A stretch of 64,000 nucleotides of DNA from assembly GCF_038592905.1 (NCBI RefSeq), contig NZ_CP151943.1:3732501-3796500 (forward strand). The letters are read 5' to 3'. The notes beneath the pieces are model-generated. The model did not search any database, was not told the origin of the DNA, and saw nothing but the letters and a program-made list of their open reading frames with translations. Source of the DNA: Neobacillus sp. FSL H8-0543. Lineage in GTDB: Bacteria; Bacillota; Bacilli; Bacillales; Cytobacillaceae. Position 1 is the first letter of the stretch. The number at the start of each line of letters is the position of its first letter. A program made the translations under genes and the position numbers. This document shows, piece after piece, positions 12,993 to 21,405 of the stretch.

Positions 12993-14356
12993 TTGAACAG
13001 TTCCTCGGGGTAAAGAATGGATTGCTCTGTAAGGAAAACAGCAAAGGCGATGGAAAGCTTTCGTGTTAATAAATCAAAATGTTTTAGTTCTGGATGACTG
13101 AAAATAGACCTTCCAGGTTTGGAGTTGGCCTCGAATAGCCAAACCCTACCATCTTTATCAAGTCCTAAATCAAAACCAATTTCGCCAATAATGCCTTCCA
13201 TGTTTTTTCCGATCGCTTCACTTAGAAGTAGGGCGGCATGGGAGAGTTTCTCTGAATATAATTCACAATCATCTTGTGAAAATATTTCTGCGATTGTTTT
13301 TGTTTCTCCGCCACTTCTCAAATGGGTGGTTACACTGCCAGCTCCAGCAATTTTGGCTGCGATCGCTGTTACATGCCAGTTTCCTAAATCATCTTTATTC
13401 GTGTGTACGCGAAAATCAATGGACCGTGATTCATGCCTGAGTAAATGGATACCCTGTTGAACCAACATTCTGTCAAGGTTTTGATTAGCAAATACCATTT
13501 TAAACAAGCCTTCAACCGTTGAGAATTTGCGTAAACGATTCACACCTTCACGATCCTGATAGCGGCAGAAATAGTCATTTTGCTTCTTATCATAGATGAT
13601 TTGGTGCACACCTAAGCCGAGGCTGCCATTTATGGGTTTGATATAAATATGTCCATATCTAGAGAGCATTGCTTCAATAACGGAAAAAGAGGTAAAAGGA
13701 TGCGTTTCTGGTAAATATTCAGCTACTTTTGGGTCCTGCAGTAATCTCTCGTTAATATCAAGCTTATTAAAAAAACCTGGATTATACCATGGAATCAGGT
13801 AATCCTTTTGCAGACGTTCTTTTACCTTAATTAATTTTGGATTTCTTTCACTTTTCCGGTTAGGAAGACGATCGTAGATCACATTTGGAAACGGAATCTC
13901 AATAATTTTCCAATTGTTTTCTTGAAAAAAATATCCCTTCATTGTGCCTTGTTCCCAGTCGATATGCTGTTCACCAAACACAAAGGGGAGGGCACCAACC
14001 GTTTTCTTTACTGAAAGCAGCTTGGAGAAAAAGCTGCTTCTTTCGCCAATTGGGCGTAGCGGAAAGGGAGTGAATCCTGCTGTGAAAATTCCAATTAGCG
14101 GTCCGATAAAAAGTACCTGATTTTCAATAAATATGTGTAAGGGTATGGAGAAATCGGGAAAATATATCGCTCCTTGAATTCCCTTGCTGATGACAATCCT
14201 GTTTTCTTTTTCATCTGGGTGGGGAAGGAAGTCAACTTCGATTGATTTAGAACCGAAGGCAATTTTTTTTAGTTCTTTATCTTTAAGAAGTGCTGGAGGG
14301 CACAAAACGGTAAGTTGATTACTTTCTATCACTTCAATGATATAGCGTTTTCGCAT
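12989..14356 (-). CDS. YheC/YheD-family ATP-grasp protein (third of four)
   Basis: 455 residues, the longer (YheD-like) form: a unique N-terminal region of about 105 residues with beta-rich composition precedes the 'GPLIGIFTAG' motif and the ATP-grasp core. Core motifs are VIYDRLPNRKSER, YIKPINGSLGLG, RSIDFRVH and LFEANSKPG. It overlaps the previous gene by 23 bases and the next by 4, so the cluster is one tightly coupled operon. RBS GGAAGG is 6 bases before the ATG. Ligase activity is inferred from the fold; the substrate is unknown. Confidence 0.85.
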   Translation of the reverse strand: MRKRYIIEVIESNQLTVLCPPALLKDKELKKIAFGSKSIEVDFLPHPDEKENRIVISKGIQGAIYFPDFSIPLHIFIENQVLFIGPLIGIFTAGFTPFPLRPIGERSSFFSKLLSVKKTVGALPFVFGEQHIDWEQGTMKGYFFQENNWKIIEIPFPNVIYDRLPNRKSERNPKLIKVKERLQKDYLIPWYNPGFFNKLDINERLLQDPKVAEYLPETHPFTSFSVIEAMLSRYGHIYIKPINGSLGLGVHQIIYDKKQNDYFCRYQDREGVNRLRKFSTVEGLFKMVFANQNLDRMLVQQGIHLLRHESRSIDFRVHTNKDDLGNWHVTAIAAKIAGAGSVTTHLRSGGETKTIAEIFSQDDCELYSEKLSHAALLLSEAIGKNMEGIIGEIGFDLGLDKDGRVWLFEANSKPGRSIFSHPELKHFDLLTRKLSIAFAVFLTEQSILYPEELFK

Positions 14357-15437
14357 AGTCTACCTTCCTTTCTTTACTGTCCGCTTCGGAAAGGAACTTC
14401 CCATAAAGAAGAGGTGCTAAAAATAAGGTATCTTTAATTTCCAAATTCGTTTGTAAAAGTACTTTTCTGCCAGGCTTTGAATTCACATCAAGAATCCAGA
14501 CCGCTCCATTCCTAGCTACTCCAATATCAATACCAAGTTCGAATAAGGGCAAAAATTCCTTCTCGAGTAAGATAGGAAGATTGGTTAGGATAAAGCCTAG
14601 CTCATTGCGAATATATTCAAGTTTGGCTGGATATAGGTTAGCTGACCATTCATCGAAGTCAACTGCAAAACCTCCTGCACTCAAGTTCGACAGAATTCCT
14701 CCTGTGTTTCCTTTGCGGATTCCTTTTCCGCGCTCAACCCAACGACCTTGTTCATTCTTTTGTAGAAGAATTCTTATATCAAAGGGCTGTAACTCAGTAG
14801 TCACTAAATCAAGATAGGGCTGAAGAAGATACTTTCGTTGGTGAATTAAAGGCTTGAGCCATTCGGTAAGTTTTAATTCATTTGGAAAAATCCTCGAGAT
14901 AATTTTCTTGTTTTTTTCTGTTTTAACATGAAAGGTTTTGTTGTTCTTTTTTAAATAATAAATCCCGTAGCCTTGGGAGCCGTTAATCGGTTTAATAATC
15001 AGCTTTTTCCTTTTGGTTAATTCATCCAGGACAATAGTACTATCATTAATAGAGTGAGATAGGGGCAAGTAGGGAGAGAGTACAGATGTTTTTAGTGCAT
15101 GATATAGATCTAATTTGTTAGGGAGCCCATAGCCTAAAAAGGTGATATCTTCTCGGCTCTTTAACCATGAAACAATCGGGATACATTGTTTTGAATGCTC
15201 GTCATCACCATAAAAGCAGCGATCATAAAGGAGAGCAGGAATGGAAAATTCACAATCTATCCAACGCTGATGGTCAAGTTCGAACCTTCTGCCCTCAACT
15301 TTGAGGGTATGGGGATTAATTTTTGAAGGAAGGAAGCGGAAACACTCCATTCCACATAAATGGGCACGGATTGCGATTTCATCAATATAAGTTGCTTCAC
15401 TTTCCATGCTTAATGTCATAATTCCGAATGCGATCAT
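14334..15437 (-). CDS. YheC/YheD-family ATP-grasp protein (second of four)
   Basis: 367 residues from ATG 15437, which has AGGAGG 8 bases upstream. The frame stays open for a further 228 bases upstream through a 51-bp tandem repeat, but that extension has no ribosome binding site and encodes only a 17-residue repeat, so it is excluded. Core motifs: LLYDRCFYGDDE (divergent from the usual YNR), IIKPINGSQGYGIY, PFDIRILLQ and WILDVNSKPGRK. This is the shorter (YheC-like) form, without the extra N-terminal domain. It pairs with the long gene upstream as a C/D-type couple. Confidence 0.82.
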   Translation of the reverse strand: MIAFGIMTLSMESEATYIDEIAIRAHLCGMECFRFLPSKINPHTLKVEGRRFELDHQRWIDCEFSIPALLYDRCFYGDDEHSKQCIPIVSWLKSREDITFLGYGLPNKLDLYHALKTSVLSPYLPLSHSINDSTIVLDELTKRKKLIIKPINGSQGYGIYYLKKNNKTFHVKTEKNKKIISRIFPNELKLTEWLKPLIHQRKYLLQPYLDLVTTELQPFDIRILLQKNEQGRWVERGKGIRKGNTGGILSNLSAGGFAVDFDEWSANLYPAKLEYIRNELGFILTNLPILLEKEFLPLFELGIDIGVARNGAVWILDVNSKPGRKVLLQTNLEIKDTLFLAPLLYGKFLSEADSKERKVDYAKTLYH

Positions 15438-15460
15438 GCAAATTCCTCCTATTGTACATA

Positions 15461-15677
15461 TTTGGTCAAATGGAGAGGTCCCATTTACCCGAAAAAGAAA
15501 AAAGGGTCTTGTTGGGTCAAATGTGGATGCCCCATTTGACCGAAAAAGGAAAAAATGGCTCGTTGGGTAAAATGGCGAGCGCCCAATTGCCCCAAAAAGG
15601 AAAAAATGGCTCGTTGGGTCAAATGGGGAGGCCCCAATAGCCTGAAAAAAGAAAAAAGCGCCCATTTGACCGAAAAA
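15461..15677. repeat. 51-bp tandem repeat array, about 4.2 units
   Basis: Units begin near 15461, 15511, 15562 and 15613, with a partial last unit near 15664. Each has GTTGGGTCAAATGGG, then GCCCCATTTGACC-like sequence, then AAAAAGGAAAAAATGGCTC. Within a unit GGTCAAATGGG and CCCATTTGACC form an inverted repeat, so each unit can fold. The 51-base period keeps the minus-strand frame open (17-residue repeats such as FFLFGAIGRSPFYPTSH). It separates the first and second ATP-grasp genes. Confidence 0.9.
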
Positions 15678-15684
15678 ACACTAA

Positions 15685-17049
15685 TCAATTGCACAGCGAT
15701 GTATCAAAAGCAAGCATTGTACAAAATTGAATAATCGCCTTTGCTGAAGGTCTTATTTTCAGTAGACCATCATCAAAATTTTTCGAAGGCTTTGAGTTTA
15801 CCTCAATTAGCCAGGGGTTACCCTCTTGGTCAATACCGATGTCAATACCAAGTTCACCAATTATTCCAGGTGACTGAAAACTAAGAGCTGCTGCCGTTTC
15901 AATGGATAAGTCTTTCATTCTAGTTAGTGTTTCCTTCGCATCCTTTTTGCTCATAAGACTGCCTAGGGCTATTAAAGGAGCTAGAATCTCTCCGCCCCTG
16001 GCAATATTTGATACAAACTCATCCTCTGCTGATATTCTTGCTACAACAGATGTTACATGCCAATTATTATTAACTGTCTTATGACATAGGACTCTAAAGT
16101 CCATTCCCCTAGATTCATAGGCAGTCAGGGAGATCCCCTGTTGGAGAATATATATGCGATTATTTAATAGGGGCTGTATATGCTGGTATATATCTTCAAG
16201 CCTAAAAGGATTAGAAAATTCTTCAGGTTTAGAAGTTATCGAAGATTTAATTGAATATAGATCTTTTTCCTTTATAAGCTTGAAAATATTTCTCCCTTGA
16301 CTGCCATGTATCGGTTTAATAAAGACGGTTTCATGTCTTTTTATAAAATCAACTAAATTCTCTTTTGAAAAAATCTTTGTCTCAGGTATATGTGGCTGAA
16401 GATGATTCTCGTTAATTAAACGATCATGAACTTCCCATTTTGAAAGATAACGATCATTAAAATAGGGAATATTTAATTCTATAAGCTTTTTGCGAAAGAT
16501 GGCAAAGTCGTCCGCATATTCTAGCCTGCGGGAATGGATTCGATTATAGATGACATCAGGTAAGGGAGGAACGAAGGAGTGCCATTTTCCATTATCAAAA
16601 AAATATCCCTGAGCGGTAAAATTCCGATAAGTAAACACATAAAAAAAACCGCCATTTTCTGATATTCCATGGTGCAGTTCCTCACAAAAGCTATGGATGG
16701 AACGAAAGTGAGGAACTTCTTTGCCTGATGTTTTAATATCGGTCAATAGAGCAATTACAGGCCCAAGATGAAGAGTGTGAATATCATTACTATATCGGGC
16801 ATGAAATTTTATTTGTTTAACAGGTAAATAAAATTCGCTATATAAATTTTCAGGAAATAGAATTTCATTTGATTCCATTTCCTTGATTTGTATGTTGACT
16901 TCTATTGGTTTCTTCCCAATCACAAGTTGTACTTCTTGACTATTTTCTATTAGCAACTGATTATTTAGCTGGGAAGACATCTGGATCAGATTGTCCGTTC
17001 GATAATTAGATTTTCTGGGAATAATAGCAACCGGGGTTAGAGCAGACAT
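15685..17049 (-). CDS. YheC/YheD-family ATP-grasp protein (first of four)
   Basis: 454 residues from ATG 17049, chosen because GAGG lies about 7 bases upstream, whereas the ATG at 17055 is too close to it. Long (YheD-like) form with an N-terminal domain of about 105 residues, then 'GPVIALLTDI', VIYNRIHSRRLEY, FIKPIHGSQGRNIF, RGMDFRVLCH and LIEVNSKPSK. It is the first gene of the operon. The 51-bp repeat array lies between it and the next gene, which could alter coupling of the pair to the rest. Confidence 0.85.
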   Translation of the reverse strand: MSALTPVAIIPRKSNYRTDNLIQMSSQLNNQLLIENSQEVQLVIGKKPIEVNIQIKEMESNEILFPENLYSEFYLPVKQIKFHARYSNDIHTLHLGPVIALLTDIKTSGKEVPHFRSIHSFCEELHHGISENGGFFYVFTYRNFTAQGYFFDNGKWHSFVPPLPDVIYNRIHSRRLEYADDFAIFRKKLIELNIPYFNDRYLSKWEVHDRLINENHLQPHIPETKIFSKENLVDFIKRHETVFIKPIHGSQGRNIFKLIKEKDLYSIKSSITSKPEEFSNPFRLEDIYQHIQPLLNNRIYILQQGISLTAYESRGMDFRVLCHKTVNNNWHVTSVVARISAEDEFVSNIARGGEILAPLIALGSLMSKKDAKETLTRMKDLSIETAAALSFQSPGIIGELGIDIGIDQEGNPWLIEVNSKPSKNFDDGLLKIRPSAKAIIQFCTMLAFDTSLCN

Positions 17050-17226
17050 ATTCATTCCTCATTTGCAGGTTAGGATCCTATAAACTAGGCATTAGCTGAC
17101 ATAGTAACATATGTTTTTCTCCTCTGGATGGTGAATACCAATTACTCAATGAACATTCTCGCATTGAATATCATAGTTTGTTATAGTTAACAATGAATGT
17201 ATTACCTATATTAGGAGTGGTATCGA

Positions 17227-17574
17227 ATGGCAGTAAATGTACATGATGCAGCATACGCGTTGGAAAAAGCGATTCGTCAAAGTGACGAATATACGCAATT
17301 ACAACAAATGTATAATGTGGTTAACGCGGATCCTGCAGCGAAAAATATGTTTGACAACTTCCGTCAAATTCAAATGAATTTACAGCAAAAACAGATGATG
17401 GGCCAGGATATTTCAGAAGAAGAAGTACAACAGGCACAGTCAACGGTGGCACTTGTCCAGCAAAATGAAAAAATTGCCGGCCTTATGCAGGCGGAACAAC
17501 GGATGAGTCAAGCAATCGGCGAATTAAATCAAATCATAATGAAACCATTAGAAGACCTATACGGCAAACTTTAA
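17227..17574 (+). CDS. yheA: YheA (YlbF/YmcA-like) family protein
   Basis: A 115-residue, nearly all-helical protein with 'ALEKAIRQSDEYTQLQQMY' and 'QKQMMGQDISEEEVQQAQ'. This is the YlbF/YheA helical-bundle family. YlbF and YmcA belong to the Y-complex that affects RNase Y; YheA itself has no firm role. RBS TAGGAGTGG precedes the ATG by about 7 bases. It is divergent from the ATP-grasp operon. In B. subtilis yheB is adjacent; it is absent here. Confidence 0.93.
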   Translation: MAVNVHDAAYALEKAIRQSDEYTQLQQMYNVVNADPAAKNMFDNFRQIQMNLQQKQMMGQDISEEEVQQAQSTVALVQQNEKIAGLMQAEQRMSQAIGELNQIIMKPLEDLYGKL

Positions 17575-17655
17575 CAAGTCGATTCACACCGGGAGAAAGT
17601 CCCCGGGTAAAATTATAAAGGGTTCCGTTTTGATGTGCTTTCTTAATAAATGACA

Positions 17656-17696
17656 CAAAAAATGACGTATGATATGGCATACGTCATTTTTTTTAT
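17656..17696 (+). terminator. terminator downstream of yheA
   Basis: AAAATGACGTATG and CATACGTCATTTT are perfect arms around ATATGG followed by eight T. It lies about 85 bases after the stop; a shorter CCGGG/CCCGG hairpin without a T-run precedes it. Confidence 0.9.
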
Positions 17697-17956
17697 ATAT
17701 CAAGGTTACTGCGAGTTTTAATGAATTTTGACATAGCAATTGACATTATTTTTTATGATAGACAATAAGTATTGTGCAATTAAAAAATAATGTTAAAACT
17801 ACTGTCAATTTCGCGGTCGATCGCTGTGCCGGTATTAAAGTACCTTTCTTCAGCTAACGAGCAGATTAGTTGAACAAGAGTTCTAAATTTTTTTTGGTAT
17901 TTTATGTTAGCATAAAGAAGACTGGAAATTATTCGATTTAGAAAGGGATAGTTTTA
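17697..17956. other. gene-free AT-rich stretch with a second copy of a small near-palindrome
   Basis: No gene is seen. CTAACGAGCAGATTAGTTGA at 17852-17876 (with flanks) matches the site at 460-488. The rest is AT-rich and ends in the ribosome binding site of the lipoprotein gene. Confidence 0.5.
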
Positions 17957-18484
17957 ATGATGAATGACAAAACTTCGAGATTGATATTTGTACTGATTAC
18001 AGTAATAGCCACGATACTTCTTACGGCTTGTCAAACTGGAACGGAAGAACCTGCGATAAAAATTTCTTCTAATTCTGTTGAATTAAGTCCTATCTATTAT
18101 GGAGACCTATATAATAAGGAGAAAGAAGAAATAGAAAAGCGATTAAAGGATTTTATGATAGGCAAGAGATTTATTGATTTACCAACTTTTGCTTATGGAG
18201 ATATTATTCAAATCGAACCTTTAAATTTCGAAACAGGGCAATATGAGATTTATGATTATATCGTAGACGAGAACGGTAATATTATTTCTGATTACGATAT
18301 TGTCCCGATAAGTGTAACTTCCAATAAAGAGGGGAAAACAGAATTTACATTTGAAGAAGGGTATGATTTAGAAAGTTATAAAGACTTCGCTGTACAAGGA
18401 AAATTGATTCATTGTTTATTGATTCGCTGTGAAATAGATAATAATTCATTTGCATTTGCAACACTTGTGTTAAATGTTGAATAA
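17957..18484 (+). CDS. putative lipoprotein of unknown function
   Basis: A 175-residue protein with a type II signal peptide: basic MMNDKTSR, a hydrophobic stretch, and a lipobox LLTAC placing the lipidated cysteine near residue 25. The mature part of about 150 residues is acidic and beta-rich with no motif that I recognise. It is probably anchored on the outer face of the membrane. AAAGGG lies ahead of the tandem ATG ATG at 17957/17960; either could be used. It is flanked by accessory DNA. The hairpin just after it may be its terminator. Confidence 0.8.
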   Translation: MMNDKTSRLIFVLITVIATILLTACQTGTEEPAIKISSNSVELSPIYYGDLYNKEKEEIEKRLKDFMIGKRFIDLPTFAYGDIIQIEPLNFETGQYEIYDYIVDENGNIISDYDIVPISVTSNKEGKTEFTFEEGYDLESYKDFAVQGKLIHCLLIRCEIDNNSFAFATLVLNVE

Positions 18485-18502
18485 TTGCATCTTGAACTAA
18501 TG

Positions 18503-18537
18503 AGGGCGTTCTGGGATCAAGCAGGAACGCTTGTTTA
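18503..18537 (+). terminator. weak terminator after the lipoprotein gene
   Basis: GGCGTTC and GAACGC arms with a 13-base loop followed by TTGTTT. Confidence 0.5.
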
Positions 18538-18551
18538 CTAAAGGGGCAGAT

Positions 18552-18698
18552 TTGTTTAATAGCCTTATAGCGCCTAAATCAATCGAAGCACTTATAAGTA
18601 TTTTGTCTTCTCAAAATAAACAAGAATATACCTCTTTAATCGGATTAGCTATTCAAGCAAAAGAGAACGGAAAATATATAATTCATTTTGGAATCTAA
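18552..18698 (+). CDS. possible TTG-initiated small gene or 3' remnant (48 aa)
   Basis: A frame of 48 codons starting TTG at 18552, with AAAGGGG about 6 bases upstream, encodes sequence with ordinary protein composition (SIEALISILSSQNKQEYTS in the middle, ending HFGI). It could be a genuine small gene or the surviving 3' end of a larger one. I do not recognise it. Confidence 0.35.
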   Translation: MFNSLIAPKSIEALISILSSQNKQEYTSLIGLAIQAKENGKYIIHFGI

Positions 18699-18942
18699 AT
18701 TCTAATTTACAGAATTATAGTGTTATGGTTTTGTATTCCTCATTATATATTAAAGATTGTGAAAAGATATACTTAAAGTAACGGGTACGAATAGTTCAAC
18801 TGGATTAAGAAAAAGAACCCATTATTGAGTTCTTCCTCTAGACATTTCACCCGTTAGTACCCATGCATCAATTCCAACATATGACGTTAACGGGGAATTA
18901 ATATTTCCTTGTTAAATTGATTGGAATCCTTATGAAAAATAG
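18699..18942. other. gene-free stretch with possible coding debris
   Basis: No intact gene is seen. On the minus strand near 18810-18900 a short open stretch reads SYVGIDAWVLTGEMSRG, coding-like in composition but bounded by stops. This and the preceding small frame suggest decayed accessory genes. Confidence 0.35.
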
Positions 18943-19239
18943 CTACTTATTTATAGGGTTAATATTATCACTCACATCACGATTATTGGATGCTGTATTG
19001 TTATCTGCTTCAGCCGTCTCCGCGATCTGGTTACCAATAACACCGCCTGAAACACCGCCTATAACAGTACCAATTAGTCCAAATGGAGCACCTATCATAG
19101 CACCCGCAACGGCATCAGTAAAAGTTCCAACTGCTTCACCCAAATCACTGGTACCTTGATCAGCATTACTCCTAGCTTGGTTGTTGCCACTTTCTTCTAC
19201 ATTTCCACCAAAGTTATTGCGTTCGTCACTGTGATTCAT
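18943..19239 (-). CDS. glycine-zipper-type small protein
   Basis: 98 residues: a hydrophilic, Asn/Ser/Asp-rich N-terminus (MNHSDERNNFGGNVEES), a central Gly/Ala/Ile-rich segment (residues about 42-72, with GAMIGAPFGLIGTVIGG and GGVSGGVIG) resembling a glycine-zipper membrane hairpin, and a hydrophilic C-terminus. Proteins with such zippers insert in membranes or associate with the envelope. RBS GAGGAAGTGA is about 7 bases upstream of the ATG. Function unknown; the zipper reading is from sequence pattern only. Confidence 0.7.
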   Translation of the reverse strand: MNHSDERNNFGGNVEESGNNQARSNADQGTSDLGEAVGTFTDAVAGAMIGAPFGLIGTVIGGVSGGVIGNQIAETAEADNNTASNNRDVSDNINPINK

Positions 19240-19545
19240 CTATTCACTTCCTCGTTTATTAATAGGGATATGTTAAATATGAACGCACACCATCCTAAAC
19301 ATATACTACCCAGTTGAAGTAGTTTTACTCACTATATGTTTAGGAAGCACGCTTTATCCTCATTAATGCAGCTACAAAGGTAAACACTAAGGGCATTGCG
19401 GTGAATAGGTGCTTTTTTGTTATTTAACAAACGGTCAGGTTTGTGCAATTAAGCTATTCAAAAAGCATTGTTAAACTTAAGGAGTTTATATAGGTTATAT
19501 TATGTGAAACTAATTAAACCGCCAAAAAGGGAGTTTGAGAAAATT
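19240..19545. other. gene-free stretch between divergent accessory genes
   Basis: No RNA gene or clear promoter is recognised. AGCAC at about 19346 and GGTGCTTTTTT at about 19409 could pair as a weak terminator-like hairpin with a long loop. Otherwise AT-rich. Confidence 0.3.
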
Positions 19546-20061
19546 ATGTTTTTTGAGACTGAACGTCTAAACACAAGAAAATTTGAATTAGATGACCTAG
19601 AGGACTTCCACGAAATGCAAAGTAATAATAATGTTATGAAATATATCAATGGAAGAGGTAGAACAAGGACGGAAAATTCAAATGAATTACTTAAAATAGT
19701 AAATAGTTATAACGAAAATAATACTGATAGATTAATAATGGCTATTTCAGAGAAAAATGATGAAATTCGTACATTAATCGGTGCTTGTGCGGTAGCTAAA
19801 AGTGAAAATGGAGAATTTGAAGTTGGATATAGGTTTTCCGAAAAATATTGGGGAAAAGGGTATGGTTCTGAAATTTTGAATGGATTACTCAAATTTTGTC
19901 TTAATGATTTAGCTATAAATAAGGTAATCTCTATTGTTGAAAAGGAAAATATTTATTCAGTAAGAATTCTTGAAAATTCCCCTATGCAGTTTATAAAAGA
20001 ATTTGAAGAAGTTGACACAAATAATATAGTGAGACTTTATAGATTAGACATGACTGTTTGA
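19546..20061 (+). CDS. GNAT-family N-acetyltransferase (RimJ/RimL-like)
   Basis: 171 residues from ATG 19546. It begins MFFETERLNTRKFELDDL, the standard opening of RimJ/RimL-type acetyltransferases, and has the acetyl-CoA binding motif 'GYRFSEKYWGKGYGSEILNG' near residues 90-109. The acceptor (a ribosomal protein, amino acid or antibiotic) cannot be told. The frame is open further upstream to 19468, but AAGGGAG precedes 19546 (spacing about 12) and the family motif starts there. It sits alone in an accessory stretch of low GC. Confidence 0.85.
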   Translation: MFFETERLNTRKFELDDLEDFHEMQSNNNVMKYINGRGRTRTENSNELLKIVNSYNENNTDRLIMAISEKNDEIRTLIGACAVAKSENGEFEVGYRFSEKYWGKGYGSEILNGLLKFCLNDLAINKVISIVEKENIYSVRILENSPMQFIKEFEEVDTNNIVRLYRLDMTV

Positions 20062-20350
20062 TTTTTATAATTCTATAAGTTGTTTGTAAAAACTTACACT
20101 TAAATTAACGAGTCCTTTAGGTGAAGAAGTTTCATATTTCAATAACAAAGAAAACTCGCCAATACTACTGATAGGCTACCCCACCTGCTCTATTAATCCA
20201 ATTTCAGTTTCCAGGATCAAATGTAATTCGAGTTGAGAAATGAGAGGAAATTTAACACAGCCTTGTTTTTAAACTCCCTGTTCTATAAATAGATAAAAAA
20301 TCATAAAAGTGATATAAGGGTGATTTCAACAAGAACAGGGGGCAAATCAA

Positions 20351-21223
20351 ATGATTTATCGCTTGCTAGCATTAAATATTGATGGCACGCTTTTGCAAAC
20401 TAACGGTAAAATCCATAAGTCAACCAGGGAAGCAATTGAGTATGTTCAGCAAAAAGGGATTTATGTGACGCTCATTACCTCAAGAAGTTTTCCCTCAGCG
20501 AAAAAAGTTGCCAAGGCGTTAAAAATTAATTTACCACTGATTACACATCAAGGGGCATATATAAGGAGCGCTCAAGAGGAAAAGCCATTATACGTAAAAA
20601 GAATTAATGAGGGTATCACCTATGATACGGTTCGTTTCCTCGAGGGGCTTCCATGCCAAATCCGTCTTGTTCATGAGGAATTTTCATTAGCCAATCGGTT
20701 GAAACTCCATAATAATCTGTTAGCAAGGACAGTTTTTACTTCTGGTGATCCAGTCTTCTATTCGCAGCAGTTTGTTTCATCGCTTAGCGAATACTTACAT
20801 GACCAACCACTTACTCCACCGAAAATAGAGGTTTATTTTGAAGATGAAGCTGACCAGCAGGATGCAAGAAATGCACTTTCAAAGATGTTTACAGAAATTG
20901 AAACGATTGAATTAGACCCATTACGCTTAGACATTGTTCCATCGGATGTTTCAAAACTAAATGGACTATCCTATCTAGGTAACCACCTTGGAATTCAACT
21001 GAAAGAAATGGTTGTAATTGGAGATGCTCTTGATGATATTCCAGTCATTGAGGCAGCTGGACTTGGGGTCGCAATGTGGAATGCAAACTTTAAAGTGAAA
21101 AGAGCAGCTGACTGGATTACAAGATCGAAAAATGAACAAGGAGTTGCCTATATGGTAAAAGAACATTTTAGAAAGCAACAGCCAATTGAGTTTCTACGAA
21201 AAATGAACATAATCAAGAAATGA
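20351..21223 (+). CDS. yhaX: Cof-type HAD-superfamily protein YhaX
   Basis: 290 residues with the layout of Cof-type HAD phosphatases: motif I at the N-terminus, motif II-like 'LITSRSF' near residue 40, and motif III/IV 'VIGDALDDIPVIEAAGLGVAM' near residues 220-240. Motif I reads LLALNIDGTLL, so the usual nucleophilic aspartate is N9 while D11 remains. That should impair the normal phosphoaspartate mechanism. I recall B. subtilis YhaX also having NIDG. RBS AGGGGG is about 7 bases upstream. B. subtilis yhaX is expressed in sporulation; the biochemical role is unclear. Confidence 0.88.
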   Translation: MIYRLLALNIDGTLLQTNGKIHKSTREAIEYVQQKGIYVTLITSRSFPSAKKVAKALKINLPLITHQGAYIRSAQEEKPLYVKRINEGITYDTVRFLEGLPCQIRLVHEEFSLANRLKLHNNLLARTVFTSGDPVFYSQQFVSSLSEYLHDQPLTPPKIEVYFEDEADQQDARNALSKMFTEIETIELDPLRLDIVPSDVSKLNGLSYLGNHLGIQLKEMVVIGDALDDIPVIEAAGLGVAMWNANFKVKRAADWITRSKNEQGVAYMVKEHFRKQQPIEFLRKMNIIKK

Positions 21224-21228
21224 TAGAT

Positions 21229-21264
21229 GAAGACATCAAGGCACAGGCCATTGATGTCTTTTCC
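21229..21264 (+). terminator. terminator of yhaX
   Basis: AAGACATCAA and TTGATGTCTT are perfect arms around an 11-base loop, followed by TTCC. The T-run is short. Confidence 0.75.
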
Positions 21265-21370
21265 TATTAATTTAATCCAGTCATTTTTTAAAAATATTCG
21301 TTCTTAATAAAGGAAAAAATCTAAGGAATGTCGAATTTTTAGGAGACAGCAGTCATAAAAATAGATTGCG

Positions 21371-21384
21371 TTAAATCGTTTACA
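21371..21384 (-). promoter_or_regulatory. cre-like site (CcpA) before the acyl-CoA ligase gene
   Basis: Minus strand TGTAAACGATTTAA fits the cre consensus TGWAANCGNTNWCA except for the penultimate C. It lies 22 bases before the start of the ligase gene, where CcpA binding would block transcription or initiation under glucose excess. One site only. Confidence 0.45.
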
Positions 21385-21405
21385 AATAGGAGGAGATTTA
21401 TAGCG

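Noticed and set aside
15438..15665. N-terminal extension of the second ATP-grasp protein through the 51-bp repeats
   Set aside because: The frame is open, but the only good ribosome binding site (AGGAGG) precedes ATG 15437 and the extension is pure tandem repeat.
15461..15677. CRISPR array between the ATP-grasp genes
   Set aside because: The whole 51-bp unit repeats, with no unique spacers.
18810..18900. Minus-strand coding-like fragment ending in SYVGIDAWVLTGEMSRG
   Set aside because: Only about 28 codons between stops, no start or ribosome binding site; at most debris of a lost gene.
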